From positions 1 to 64,000 of the forward strand of contig CAJNOJ010000003.1 of the NCBI GenBank assembly GCA_905250025.1: DNA of 64,000 nucleotides. The letters run 5' to 3'. A model generated the notes under the pieces. The model saw only the letters and a program-made list of their open reading frames with translations. It was not told the origin of the DNA and did not search any database. This document shows, piece after piece, positions 22,482-33,074 of this stretch. Numbering within the stretch: position 1 is the stretch's first letter; the number at the start of each line of letters is the position of its first letter. The stretch comes from Adineta ricciae. Lineage: Eukaryota > Rotifera > Eurotatoria > Adinetida > Adinetidae. The position numbers were made by a program, and so were the translations under genes.

Positions 22482-24573
22482 ATCATTTGATTGAATGCAT
22501 TATTCATTTGAAATTCAATTGTATTGTCTATTTCCAATTGAATTTGCTTTTTTGAAAGAACATTCATCGATATAAGTTCAGTATTCTCAATATTAGATTG
22601 AATTTGAGACTTAATACTTTGAGAAAGTGAACAGAATCGTGATAGAAGTTCAAACTAAATCAAGAAAGAAAAGATTTGTCCCTTCAATCTTTGAGCGTGA
22701 TAAAAACATTATTGTAATTTACCTGAGAATAGGCAACTTTTCGAAAATCCTGTATGTTATATCGACTGGCATTTACGAAATATAATCCTTCGATCCATTT
22801 CTTATCAACAAAGTAACTTGAACAAACAGGATGCATTATGATATTATTTGAAACAAAATTTTTATATGATATTGCAATTGTTGAACATGGGCATGAAAGT
22901 GTTTGATCATATTCATTATACAATTGATCAAAATTATCAGGTGTAACATTGAATATGACAATTGTTTCAGATTCCATTTTAATACATATTCCATAGAATA
23001 GAATATATAAACATACTAAAATAATCAATTTGAATGAGAATAGTTCTTATTTGTTAGATATTTATATACCTGCGAGAAGAACAATATACAATCGAGTTTT
23101 ATACTTCTGTTTTCGAAGTATAATAACTGGATCTCTGATTGTATCGTCATTTTCATAATCATGTTGATCTAATATGAACAGATTATAATTTGATACTTGT
23201 TTGTAAATCCAAATAAAGAAAACTTTCGGATTTCTCATGTTGAAGAAATGATTTCTAAAATGTTCGAATTGATAAACACTGTCATAAATCGCAATAAATG
23301 AAAAAAGGGAGAGAAAATGAAAGTTTACGTGTGCTTTTATATAAATATCTTTACGTTGAATTTGTAAAAATCCAATTGGTAATATATCACAGATGGTTTT
23401 CTTGATCAATAACCCATATGCTTACCTCTTTTAGTATTCAACTTCAATTTTTTATGAACGACTTGCTGAGCTGCAAAAAATGAGAAAAGGTTCTATTCTT
23501 TTGCGTATGAGTATTTCTAAAATAACTTTCTATAACAACATTCCATTGAGTTCTTACCTTGAGTTATTCCTTGATCAACAAGCTCTATAGTTGCTTTCCT
23601 TCTATATTCTCTCGCACTCTATTTTATGATTGACGTCAACAAGCGTTGAAATACGTTTGAATATTCGATGAAAGTAGAGCAACATTTAAAAATGTTCTTG
23701 GAATACAAAAGTTCTCATTTTCTATTATGATCGACATGAATATATTTGAAATTTGAACAAAGTTATCTATTCGAATGAGAGATTCATTCTTACAGAATAT
23801 CAACTGAAATATTCCTTCGTAAGTTCATTGGAAATCATAATAAGATTAGTAATGTCAAACCTGAAACTTGAATTCAACTATTTGTTCGAGTATTCGAATT
23901 AACTGGGACACATGGCTCAACAATAATATTCATTTCGTAAGTGAAATTTCATTGACGAATGAGTAAAGTATTGTCAATCTTTTTTCCTTCATTTTAGTAT
24001 AAATATAGTCAATTATTCGAGTTGAACATTGATTGACTTTCTTCTTCTGTTTTCTATTCCAATGTAGAATTATTTGTCTGTTTCTTGTTCGTCGGTAGTT
24101 TTTTCTGTCTTTGCTGTTATTTCTATTCATCAAAACTTCATTTTGATTTTTAATAAACAACAAAGGAGAAGCAAATGACATGGAAATGTGAATTCGATTA
24201 GAATTCATTTCATGTTGGCATTGATTGTATAATGAGATCTGTGATTGATCTTGTGACAAGTATGTATAGAATTTGGTGATTCTCATATAGAATTTATTGT
24301 GATATCTGCTAATTGTTTTTTTCCATTAATGACAACCAAATTAACTTCGAAAAGTTCTATTTGTAATAGAATCAGACATATGTGCTCATGACGAGCTAGT
24401 ATATACTCTTACTTAACCATCTCTGTTCCGTCAATGAGTCTAGACCGTGTTTTTTTTCATGCATCTTTCTCTTGTTTGTTGTTGTTAAATTTGCTCTAGA
24501 TGCATGTACATAAAAAATATGTCAGAGCACTATCAAAGATAAACATATGCTTAGATCACATGTGAAGGAATAA
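22482..24573 (-). repeat. Second copy of the first TM module and 5' region (15969-17938)
   Basis: Aligns with 15969 to about 17938. It includes counterparts of the exons encoding KTRLYIVLLA, the CPC-motif region and the start of the FELLSR exon, which is cut by the N at 22481. Near 24368-24490 there is an insertion of about 120 bp relative to the first copy. After 24573 the similarity stops. The exon reading frames appear intact, so this is likely an allele or homoeologue of a functional gene. Confidence 0.75.
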
Positions 24574-24620
24574 TCGGCAAAACCAGCCATCGGTCACCCA
24601 TCTATGAGGAAGGTTTGACT

Positions 24621-24793
24621 TTAAAAGTCATGAGAACGAACACTTTCACGTGAAAGAGCATCGACGATAGTACCTATAACAGATGTCGTAAGGGTCTGAA
24701 TGATCAGTTTTACATTGGCGTAAACATCGTCTTCTCCATCATAGAGGGCGTAGTATGAACTTATGATTGGATCATCAGAGAAGAACCGTTAAN
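24621..24793 (-). CDS. C-terminal fragment of an unrecognised protein
   Basis: A minus-strand frame open from the N at 24794 to a TAA at 24621 encodes 56 residues with normal amino-acid usage (for example SSYYALYDGEDDVYANVKLI, then TTSVIGTIVDALSRE). The base composition is noticeably less AT-rich than its neighbours. It is cut by the joint, so the rest is missing. No family was recognised. Confidence 0.4.
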
Positions 24794-24794
24794 A

Positions 24795-25014
24795 CAAGTA
24801 ACGCTCGCCTTAGGGCTCGCTCAGCTCTTTCTCGTAGAAATATTGATTTCAGATGTTATATTTTTTATCCATTATTATGTATATAAATTTATTTCCATTA
24901 TAGATTAGATGTTTTGACAAAAGTAACAATAGATATTTATACCAAATGTTAAATAGAGGATTCGATATTTTAAAGAAATGCAAATATAGTTAGGAAGATT
25001 ATGAATGACTACAT
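24795..25014 (+). repeat. Repeat of 20470-20690 across an assembly joint
   Basis: Essentially identical to 20470-20690 (one missing A). It begins right after the N at 24794, while the first copy ends right before the N at 20691. This indicates that 20691-24794 was inserted into a locus whose natural continuation from 20690 is 25015. Confidence 0.9.
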
Positions 25015-25221
25015 AAAAAAACGAAACTTAGAAAATACTGCAGGTAATGTATTATACATTGAGAGAAAACAGGTAATTATGTAATAATTAGCATGAGTAT
25101 AAATAGAGGTAAAGAGAATGAATATGTATAAATCGTTTTTTCAAGATAATTTCAAATTATGTTACGTTTTATATGCCTACAATAACACTAGACTCTTAAC
25201 AAAGTATCAACTTACACATGT

Positions 25222-25964
25222 TCAAAAAATAAAAGAGGCACATTCTCGCTTTGTCTTTTTATCTAGTTCATCTAAACGTTTCAGTTCAGCGTCTTGCGCA
25301 GAAGAAGGTTGAACTTGTAGAACCTTCATGTCGAAAGGTCGAAGGATAACTATATCTTCTCCTTTCTTCACTCTGCTGAGTGGTACATATATCGATGCTA
25401 CTTGCATTGTCCCAGGCGGAACTTGAAGATCGACTACGATTTTGTTCATTGTGAGTCCTTGCGCCTTGTATGTAGTTATAGCGAAGGCAGGTACAATTGG
25501 TAGTTGCGTTCTTGTAACTTGAATAGCTTGTGGAATTTTTCTCCCACTTTGCACTCGATCGAGTAGATGCCCGAGGAGTTGCTTTATAGGAACAGTGAAT
25601 CGCTTTTTGATTAATGGAATAGGAATTAGCTTAGGGCGAAGACCGTCAAGATTTGTTTCTACTTGTGATGTATTAATTTCCACGAGTGCATATAATGGCT
25701 TTCGTATTTATATTGTATTGATGGGGAATACATCACTCTTTATCTTAAAACCTCCTGGCTCCTCCTGATCCTCGTATACGAGCTCTCGAAAAATTCCTTG
25801 TGTACCATTCGAAAGTCCTAGTTCACACGCAATGTTATCGGTGAGAAGTACAGGCATGTTTGGTACCAAAGGCAAAAGGCCGGGAAGAAGTTCAGTCTTG
25901 TTGTCAGGTATATGGTTTACTTCAAACTACGTTTGTGAAAGTTAGTTACTAATTATTACAACAC
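25222..25964 (-). pseudogene. PIF1/Helitron-type helicase C-terminal fragment
   Basis: The minus-strand translation gives the C-terminal part of a PIF1-family superfamily 1 helicase: LPGLLPLVPNMPVLLTDNIA and ELGLSNGTQGIFRELVYEDQ, then after an in-frame stop near 25708 the ORF 25683-25222 with VPAFAITTYKAQGLTMNKIV and IYVPLSRVKKGEDIVILRPF. The AxTxHKxQGxT-like motif appears as ITTYKAQGLT (motif V region) and the VPLSRV block is motif VI. The N-terminal Walker A/B part is missing beyond the N at 25965. Such fragments occur in Helitron Rep-helicases and in stand-alone PIF1-like genes. Confidence 0.7.
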
Positions 25965-25965
25965 N

Positions 25966-27237
25966 AGCTACGGCTTATCGCAATCGCAAGAATGGCGTTA
26001 ACTTGAACAATTAAAGTTAAGTTAAACTGGCACTCATAAAATGTATATCTGTTTCTTGTGTTGAAGGTTAAGTTAGAACATTCGCTCTCTTTTACATAAA
26101 TAGAATGACAGCTCCTTCATCGAGATTCTCTAACAATGGGATGTGAATTCATTGTGATGAATTAATTACCCCATGGTATTTTAGTAAATAAGAAAACATG
26201 AAAAACCTTCGAAAAAACAAACTTTATCGATTCTCTTGGGAAACAAGGCGTTTAGCTTATTGGACAAGTTAAGCCGCTTTTCGATATCCCCAAACAGATA
26301 ACTTTTAAGATAATCATCAAATCTACAAGAACGCTGTAATATCTTACTTTAAAACACCTGTAGTTCTGTTAACAGATAACTGCCGATTAGTTTCTTTCAA
26401 TACAATAACCACGACATACATATGCGAGCATTTACAACGAAGAGCAAACATAGTAGCCGATTTATTATCTGGCTGTGGAAGATAGTATTTTATGTAATGC
26501 GTGCTATATGTTATATCGTTCCATAGGATTTTACTCTGTGCTTTCTGCAATAAATTATGAAACGAATGGAACTACAATGTTCTAGTTCTTCTACAAACAG
26601 TAAGAGCAGAGGAAAATGACAAAACGCTTCCATTCTATGAAATTAACATATACTTTGGAAAACAAACACGAAGCGCAGTTTTTCAGATTATGATCAGACA
26701 CAAATGGCAAACCCTAACATTATAATAACTTCCATTCGATTGTTGTTTGGGATGTCGTATTTTGAAATATAGAAATAAACGATGATATTATTTATAGATC
26801 ATTCAGTATAAATTCTTCTGCTTGACGAAGTTCGATGAGCATACGATTCGATATTAGATGTTTTGTAGAGTATAATATCGATGAAATATGTGAATACAAT
26901 CTGGTGTGAAATGAATTTTTGACAAATATTTGGTGTTCTACCGTTTTATGATCGTTTCAGGAAATGTCATGTCAGTTAGAGATGATGAAGAAAACAAACT
27001 TCATGAACTTTATTTTGACATAGCTAGATTTTCATTTATCTACTCTTTTCTTAATTTTCATCTCATTAAAAAGTTACCTTGGTAATACTAATGTCATTCC
27101 TATTTGTGATACCTATAAAACAAATCAAGGACGCGAGTTCTCTCTGAAATCCAAACTAATCTGCTTAGAGTCTCTTTGCTTGGCGTGTCTGGAAATAGAT
27201 ATGTTGCTCGTCATACATACAGATACATATCTGGTTT
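25966..27237. other. Intergenic, no gene seen
   Basis: Unique AT-rich sequence with a short ORF (26550-26344, minus) that resembles nothing known to me. Confidence 0.4.
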
Positions 27238-27678
27238 TTTCTCTTACCTTCAGCTATATTTTTCAATAATGTTTAGAAAATAAAAATATTTTTGGACGTT
27301 TCAGTAACACTTAAATAAGTCTAGCTGCGAAGGCTAGAACATCTCTGACAAGCGTAAGATAAGTTGATTGTTAGGACGAGAAAATAGTTTTGAATGAAGT
27401 CTTAATCAATATTGAGTAATACTATAGCAAAAGAGTGGATGATTGTAAAGAGGATAATTTAATTATGTCGAAATACGATCATCATGATCCAGAAATGGGC
27501 AAGTCAGAGGCTTTTCCAAGTCAAGTCACAAATCACGTGATTTACTTTGATTTAACTTGATTCAAGTCGTAAATATATCTGACTTTCCATCTCTGATGCT
27601 AATTGGCTCTATGAGTTAGTCTGTCGTCTTTAATTCTGAATTTTTGGCAAACTTGAAGTCTTAATTTCGTACTAAAAT

Positions 27679-28480
27679 GTATAAAACACCAACGTATATG
27701 TGTAAAATTTTCGATTTGACTTATCCATATCTGAATTCCACATCAACAAGTTATCATAATCCTTATAATTCGGTAATAAAAAAAAATTTCAGGGGCTTTT
27801 ATTTGGTATAAGATTCATCATGATTGCTATTCAGAATTATAGCACTATCCCCCTGAAAAAACATTTTTGACAACTCAATACCGTTTGATATGAATCTATT
27901 TTCTTACAAACTGTTGTCTGAGAATCTAACAAGACGGCATACTGCAATCATTTTATAGCAAAGCGGCCAATATCTAGAGTTTTAAAACATTTAGATGCTT
28001 TCGTGATGTGTGATGATCGACCATGGAAGTATACGAACAGAAGTGCTCGCATCTTACATGTCAATGATGAAGATCTTGTTCGTTATCGATTGACGAGAAA
28101 CCGTGTTTGGGATCGCTTTTTTCTCTCGCTTTACAATCAAACTTGGATCGACTTTGTATGGTTAATGGAAGATGATCTCACGTGGACACATGCACGGCAT
28201 ATACTTGCATTTTTCGATAAATATAAACATAATCATGCCGATCTTCTATCAAGGAATATTATTTGTAGAAATAATCAGTCTCTAGGATAGGTTTTCTGAT
28301 TTGATTTGAAAACTCTTTGTTATGATGTCTTTTCAGTTGGATATGCCTGAGAGCAAAAGGACAAGTTCATTGAATATGTTGGCACGTATATCCCATCGTT
28401 TGATAACGCTCATCGGTACTATATCGAACAGATATATGACCAAATATGGAAAATGAAATTCGAAGTCTAATAAAAAGTGG
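27679..28480 (+). pseudogene. Glycosyltransferase-like fragment, copy 1
   Basis: The best block is the ORF 28003-28290, preceded in frame by RVLKHLDAFV, with MMCDDRPWKYTNRSARILHV, then TWIDFVWLMEDDLTWTHARH. The WLMEDD acidic cluster resembles the metal-binding acidic motif of GT-A glycosyltransferases, but I cannot assign a family. An upstream block (MYKTPTYMCKIFDLTCPYL-like) and a downstream block (SLNMLARISHRLI) are separated by stops. A 1-base deletion in the downstream block shifts its frame relative to copy 2. It is probably a decayed gene, although unrecognised introns could explain some stops. Confidence 0.4.
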
Positions 28481-28667
28481 TAAACAGATATTTCATGCTG
28501 TCAAACATGATAGTATGCTATTAATTATGACAACGGAAGATGAAACGAAATAGTCAATTCATGGACTAGTTCACATGTATAAATATTTGTTTATATGGAC
28601 ATTTGATTATAAAAGACGCTCGAACACTATTTATGTTGATCAATATATTTATGAAATCTAGTTGAGA

Positions 28668-28808
28668 TTATAACGGACGATATTCACCAATTAATACTTT
28701 GCAATTTGGACAGTAATGTTGAGTATTTTTGATTCCACGTACACAGAACGGTATCAAACAGCAGCCAAGCCAACAGCCGACAATGATTATAAGAAGGCAG
28801 AGAAGCCA
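28668..28808 (-). CDS. LITAF-domain protein, last exon, copy 1 (partial)
   Basis: Reading leftward from the N at 28809, the frame encodes a hydrophobic stretch followed by a zinc-knuckle half: IIIVGCWLGCCLIPFCVRGI, then NTQHYCPNCKVLIGEYRPL and a stop. This is the C-terminal half of a LITAF domain: a membrane-inserted hydrophobic segment and the final HYCPNC. LITAF-domain proteins sit on the cytosolic face of late endosomes and lysosomes through this monotopic anchor. The N-terminal CxxC half and the PxY-rich region are missing at the contig edge. Only 46 codons are present, so it is easily overlooked. Confidence 0.75.
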   Translation of the reverse strand, partial: WLLCLLIIIVGCWLGCCLIPFCVRGIKNTQHYCPNCKVLIGEYRPL

Positions 28809-29248
28809 NTTTCTCTTACCTTCAGCTATATTTTTTCAATATTGTTTAGAAAATAAAAATATTTTTGGACGTTTCAGTAACACTTCAATAAGTCTAACTA
28901 CGAAGGCTAGAACATCTCTGACAAGCGTCAGATAAGTTGATTGCTAGGACAAGAAAATAGGTTTGAATGAAGTCTTAATCAACATTGAGTAATACTATAG
29001 CAAAAGAGTGGATGATTGTAAAGAGGATAATTTAATTATGTCGAAATACGATCATCATGATCCAGAAATGGGCAAGTCAGAGGTTTTTCCAAGTCAAGTC
29101 ACAAATCACCTGATTTACTTTGATTTAACTTGATTCAAGTCGTAAATATATCTGACTTTCCATCTCTGATGCTAGTTGGCTCTATGAGTTAGTCTGTCGT
29201 CTTTAATTCTGAATTTTTGGCAAACTTGAAGTCTAAATTTCATACTAG

Positions 29249-30041
29249 AATGTATAAAACACCAACGTATATGTGTAAAATTTTTGACTTGACTTGTCCA
29301 TATCTGAATTCCACATCAACAAGTTATCATAATCCTTATAATTCGGTAATAAAAAAAATTTCAGGGGCTTTTATTTGGTACAAGATTCATCATGATTGTT
29401 ATTCGGAATTATAGCACTATCCCCCTGAAGAAACATTTTGGACGACTCAATACTGTTCGATGTGAATCAATTTTCTTACAAACTGTTGTCTGAGAAGCTA
29501 ACAAGAAAGCACGCTGCAATCATTTTATAGCAAAGCAGACAACATCTAGAGTTTTAAAACATTTAGATGCTTTCGTGATGTGTGATAATCGACCATGGAA
29601 GTATACGAACAGAAGTGCTCGCATCTTACATGTTAATGATGAAGATCTTGTTCGTTATCGATTGACGAGAAACCATGTTTGGGATCGCTTTTTTCTCTCG
29701 TTTCACAATCAAACTTGGATCGACTTTGTATGGTTAATGGAAGATGATCTCACGTGGACACATGCACGGCATATACTTGCTTTTTTCGATCAATATAAAC
29801 ATAATCATGCCGATCTTCTATCAAGGAATATTATTTGTAGAAATAATCAGTCTCTAGGATAGGTTTTCTGATTTGATTTGAAAACTCTTTTTTACGATGT
29901 CTTTTCAGTTGGATATGTCTGAGAGCAAAAGGGCAGGTTCATTGAATATGTTGGCGCGTATATCCCATCGTTTGATAAACGCTCATCGGTACTATATCGA
30001 ACAGATGTATGACCAAATATGGAAAATGAAATTCGAAGTCT
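29249..30041 (+). pseudogene. Glycosyltransferase-like fragment, copy 2
   Basis: Counterpart of copy 1 with the same WLMEDDLTWTHARH block (ORF 29575-29862). Its last block reads RISHRLINAHRYYIEQMYDQ and on to a stop at about 30041 without the frameshift seen in copy 1, so this copy is better preserved. In-frame stops near 29412 and 29860 remain unless they lie in introns. Confidence 0.4.
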
Positions 30042-30241
30042 AATAAAAAGTGGTAAACAGATATTTCATGCTATCAAACATGATAGTATGCTATTAATTA
30101 TGACAACGGAAGACGAAACGAAATAGTCAATTCATGGACTAGTTCACATATATAAATATTCTGTTTATATGGACATTTGATTATAAAAGACGCTCGAACA
30201 CTATTTATGTTGATCAATATATTTATGAAATCTAGTTGAGA

Positions 30242-30382
30242 TTATAACGGACGATATTCACCAATTAATACTTTGCAATTTGGACAGTAATGTTGAGTAT
30301 TTTTGATTCCACGTACACAGAACGGTATCAAACAGCAGCCAAGCCAACAGCCGACAATGATTATAAGAAGGCAGAGAAGCCA
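30242..30382 (-). CDS. LITAF-domain protein, last exon, copy 2 (partial)
   Basis: The same 46 codons as copy 1, again cut at an N (30383), with an identical HYCPNC and stop context. Because both copies end at the same base, they represent one gene sampled twice rather than two complete paralogues. Confidence 0.7.
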   Translation of the reverse strand, partial: WLLCLLIIIVGCWLGCCLIPFCVRGIKNTQHYCPNCKVLIGEYRPL

Positions 30383-30383
30383 N

Positions 30384-31045
30384 CCATGTATTCAACAAAT
30401 CCGTATCAAATGGATGTTCAGTTAAATTAGAAATAAGAGTGTTGAATAGATAATGAACTTGAGTATGATGACCAGTTACTTGACTGAAATTACCATCTAA
30501 AATGACAGAAAAAGAAGATGAAGATGAGTTTGATTAACAGATAGTTAGAAGAGCTTGAAAAATACCTCGAAGTAGAATCAAATTCGATTCAGGAAACACA
30601 TTTTTCCATTTATCTTTGGCTTCACATTGATTATCTTTACAATAAGGTGAATTGATATTGATATTTCTAAGAGAACACGCGAGAATATTAGTCTATAGTC
30701 GACAACTATAATCTCTTACCCATTATGTAATAACTTCGCAAATAGATCCATGATTTTCATACTTTCGATTCGATCGTTTTCATTCGCATTGAAATATGTT
30801 TCATTGAAAATACTCATAGATGGTGCTAAAACATACCCAAATGTGAATGGCGTTAATGTTAATGATGTGGTCAGCAGAATAGACAGATTTTTGGGGAGAA
30901 GTGCGTTTGATTGTTGATAGAATTTGATTCGCAAAGGATTTTTCTGATCAGATTTAGTTTGAAATTGTGTATTTAAGAATGGAAATGGACTTTTCAATGG
31001 ACACATTGAGTTAATGTAGCCATGATCTTTTGAGTGAGTATTCAA
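30384..31045 (-). CDS. Unrecognised multi-exon gene (partial, 3' end missing)
   Basis: Three exons join in phase: up to 31045-30720, 30666-30566 and 30496-30384, the last cut by the N at 30383. The first ATG is inside the open frame at MCPLKSPFPFLNTQF (near 31004); upstream in-frame codons could belong to the exon if a further exon exists. The product includes FGYVLAPSMSIFNETYFNAN, a CKDNQCEAKDKWKNVFPESN segment and TGHHTQVHYLFNTLISNLTE. Two close cysteines and NxT/S sites suggest an extracellular or lumenal protein. I do not recognise the family. Confidence 0.45.
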
Positions 31046-31325
31046 GTAGAGATAGAATTTATTTTATTGCAATTATCAAATTCTTCAGAGATACACTTTG
31101 ATGACGACATCTAAGTAAACGATAGGAGTTTGTTTTTTAATGGACATTCTCACTCATCGAAAGACCATGACATGTTTACTTTCTCCCTCTCTCACATACA
31201 TGCACCCTCACCCTCAAGTTTAGCACTGGAGTTGATTTCCAGATAGTATATCATTTTATATCGCAAAAATTTGATATTCGATGTATTTTAACAAATTCAT
31301 TGAAAACAAAGTCGTCACAAAAAAT

Positions 31326-32918
31326 TCAAAATCTGTAATGAACTTGAGATAAATGTCTATTGTTTTTTGTAAAATCCAACGCAACTATAGACCGATCCAA
31401 CGATGCAAATAGATATTCCGGTGTTATAGCCAAGCTATGTACCGGACTAACTTGTGTCGAAACAAAAAAGACCTTTTGTAGTTGTCGTTGTCTACGATTA
31501 ACAAGACGGACAGTTGAATGACGATTACAACCCAGCACAATGCCGTTTGATACATCATTTTGATCAGCGGAAGCAGCCAATGAACAATAATCATTGCCGA
31601 ATTCATCATCGAATGTATAGTGACACATGCCTGTACGTAGATCGAATTCCTTGAATTGACTATCGAAACCAGCAGCGATGAAAACATTCGATGAAACCCA
31701 TTCGATACAACGTACTCCAGCACCAACGCGATAGTTTGCATCATAGACCTAGTTGAAATTAAATGAATTAGTTTTATTGCAAAGAAGATGAACTCACATG
31801 AATTGGTTGAGCTCTTTCAGTATTGAATAACACCAACGGATAAATATTCGTTCTACTACCAGTACCAATTAAGAAATGCTGTCCATCACTAGTAAATCGA
31901 TTACATAGAACACGATCGTCAACTCTGGTGCTCCAGATCATTTGATGAACTTGTGAAGACATATCAAAGGCGCGTACTTAGAATAGAGAATGCTTTCAAA
32001 ATCGTAAAACATCAACTTTCTCAACTTACTCGAAACAGAATGATCACGTGAGCCATTAATTATCAAATACCTTTCTTGATCATTGGAGTAAACATCTAAG
32101 GAAAGTATATCATTCCATTTACTGTCAGTAGGAGCAATGCTTTGATTATTGTCACATGTATGAACATCGTTCGTTTGTCGACAAATGATTCTCAACGAAT
32201 TTCCATTTGCCAGAGCAATTAGATGTCGATCATAGACTTTATAGCAAAGTATATCATCGTGCTCATATTCATGTGAATACTGAATTTGATTCGTTGATAG
32301 ATTCAAGCATCGCAGTGTGCCATCCTTGGAAAACCAAAGATGATGATTATGTTCATCGTATTGAAGTAATGAAGTTTGAGTTCGACGAACAAATTTAATC
32401 AAAGTATGATCTACGTAATTATTTTCACGGTTCCAACGGAATGCTAATGGTATTCGACTGCGGTAATCTTTTGCAAAACGACGTACATCACAATCAACTT
32501 TTGAACAAGAAACTAATTGATTAGATGGTCGACGATAATCGACTGGAAGAATAGAAGGCAACTCATTGGAACGATTAAACAGAATTTCGTGTTGATATTC
32601 GAGTGGGAGATGGAATGAGTGGGATATGATTGACGGTTTTTGATAAATGTTCTAAACAAAAATGAATAATTAGCTCAGAACAACTTCGTCTTTTTCTCTT
32701 ACTTCAAATGTTGGACAGCCGATAGCATTTTTCAATTGAGAAAACGAAACATTCGTTAACTTGACAAGAATTCGCTTCCAGGGTGAAGTATAGGAATTAA
32801 GTAAAGAATAAAATTGTCGGCACACTTGCTCCAAGTGACATAAATCCTGTACGGATAAATATCCACAACAGAATTCTAGTAAGATATCATCGGGTAAGTC
32901 CAATATCGATACGGGCAT
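31326..32918 (-). CDS. FBXW4: F-box/WD40 protein, FBXW4-like
   Basis: Four exons join in phase (32918-32703, 32651-32030, 31976-31798, 31748-31326), giving 479 residues. Exon 1 is an F-box (ILDLPDDILLEFCCGYLSVQ, then LCHLEQVCRQFYSLL), which docks SKP1 in an SCF ubiquitin ligase. The remainder is a WD40 beta-propeller with weak repeats: LLQYDEHNHHLWFSKDGTLR, ERYLIINGSRDHSVS, VFIAAGFDSQFKEFDLRTG and a final YLFASLDRSIVALDF. The order, the FDLRTG repeat and the closing LDF blade resemble FBXW4 (dactylin). It is somewhat longer than the vertebrate protein. It would act as substrate receptor of a cullin-RING ligase; the substrate is unknown. The gene lies 156 bp downstream of the POLH stop, on the same strand. 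Confidence 0.8.
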
Positions 32919-33074
32919 AATTGATAGTTAAAAAATACGGAACATATTCTATTTTATGCATAGAATTAGGTAAGATAATCTAGAAAAGAAGATAACATTC
33001 AATAATCTATACAATTTTCGACACATTCAGAACATATGTGATTTCATATAATAATACAACACGATTCACTACTA

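Larger units (their letters stand above)
27238..30382 (+). repeat. 1.57-kb unit present twice in tandem with N joints
   Basis: Unit 1 (27238-28808) and unit 2 (28810-30382) match along their whole length with a few percent of differences. Both end in the same bases immediately before an N (28809 and 30383). Each carries a glycosyltransferase-like coding fragment on the plus strand and a LITAF exon on the minus strand. This is probably two haplotype contigs laid head to tail. Confidence 0.85.

Noticed and set aside
25118-25312. Plus-strand ORF overlapping the helicase fragment
   Set aside because: Shadow of the minus-strand helicase frame.
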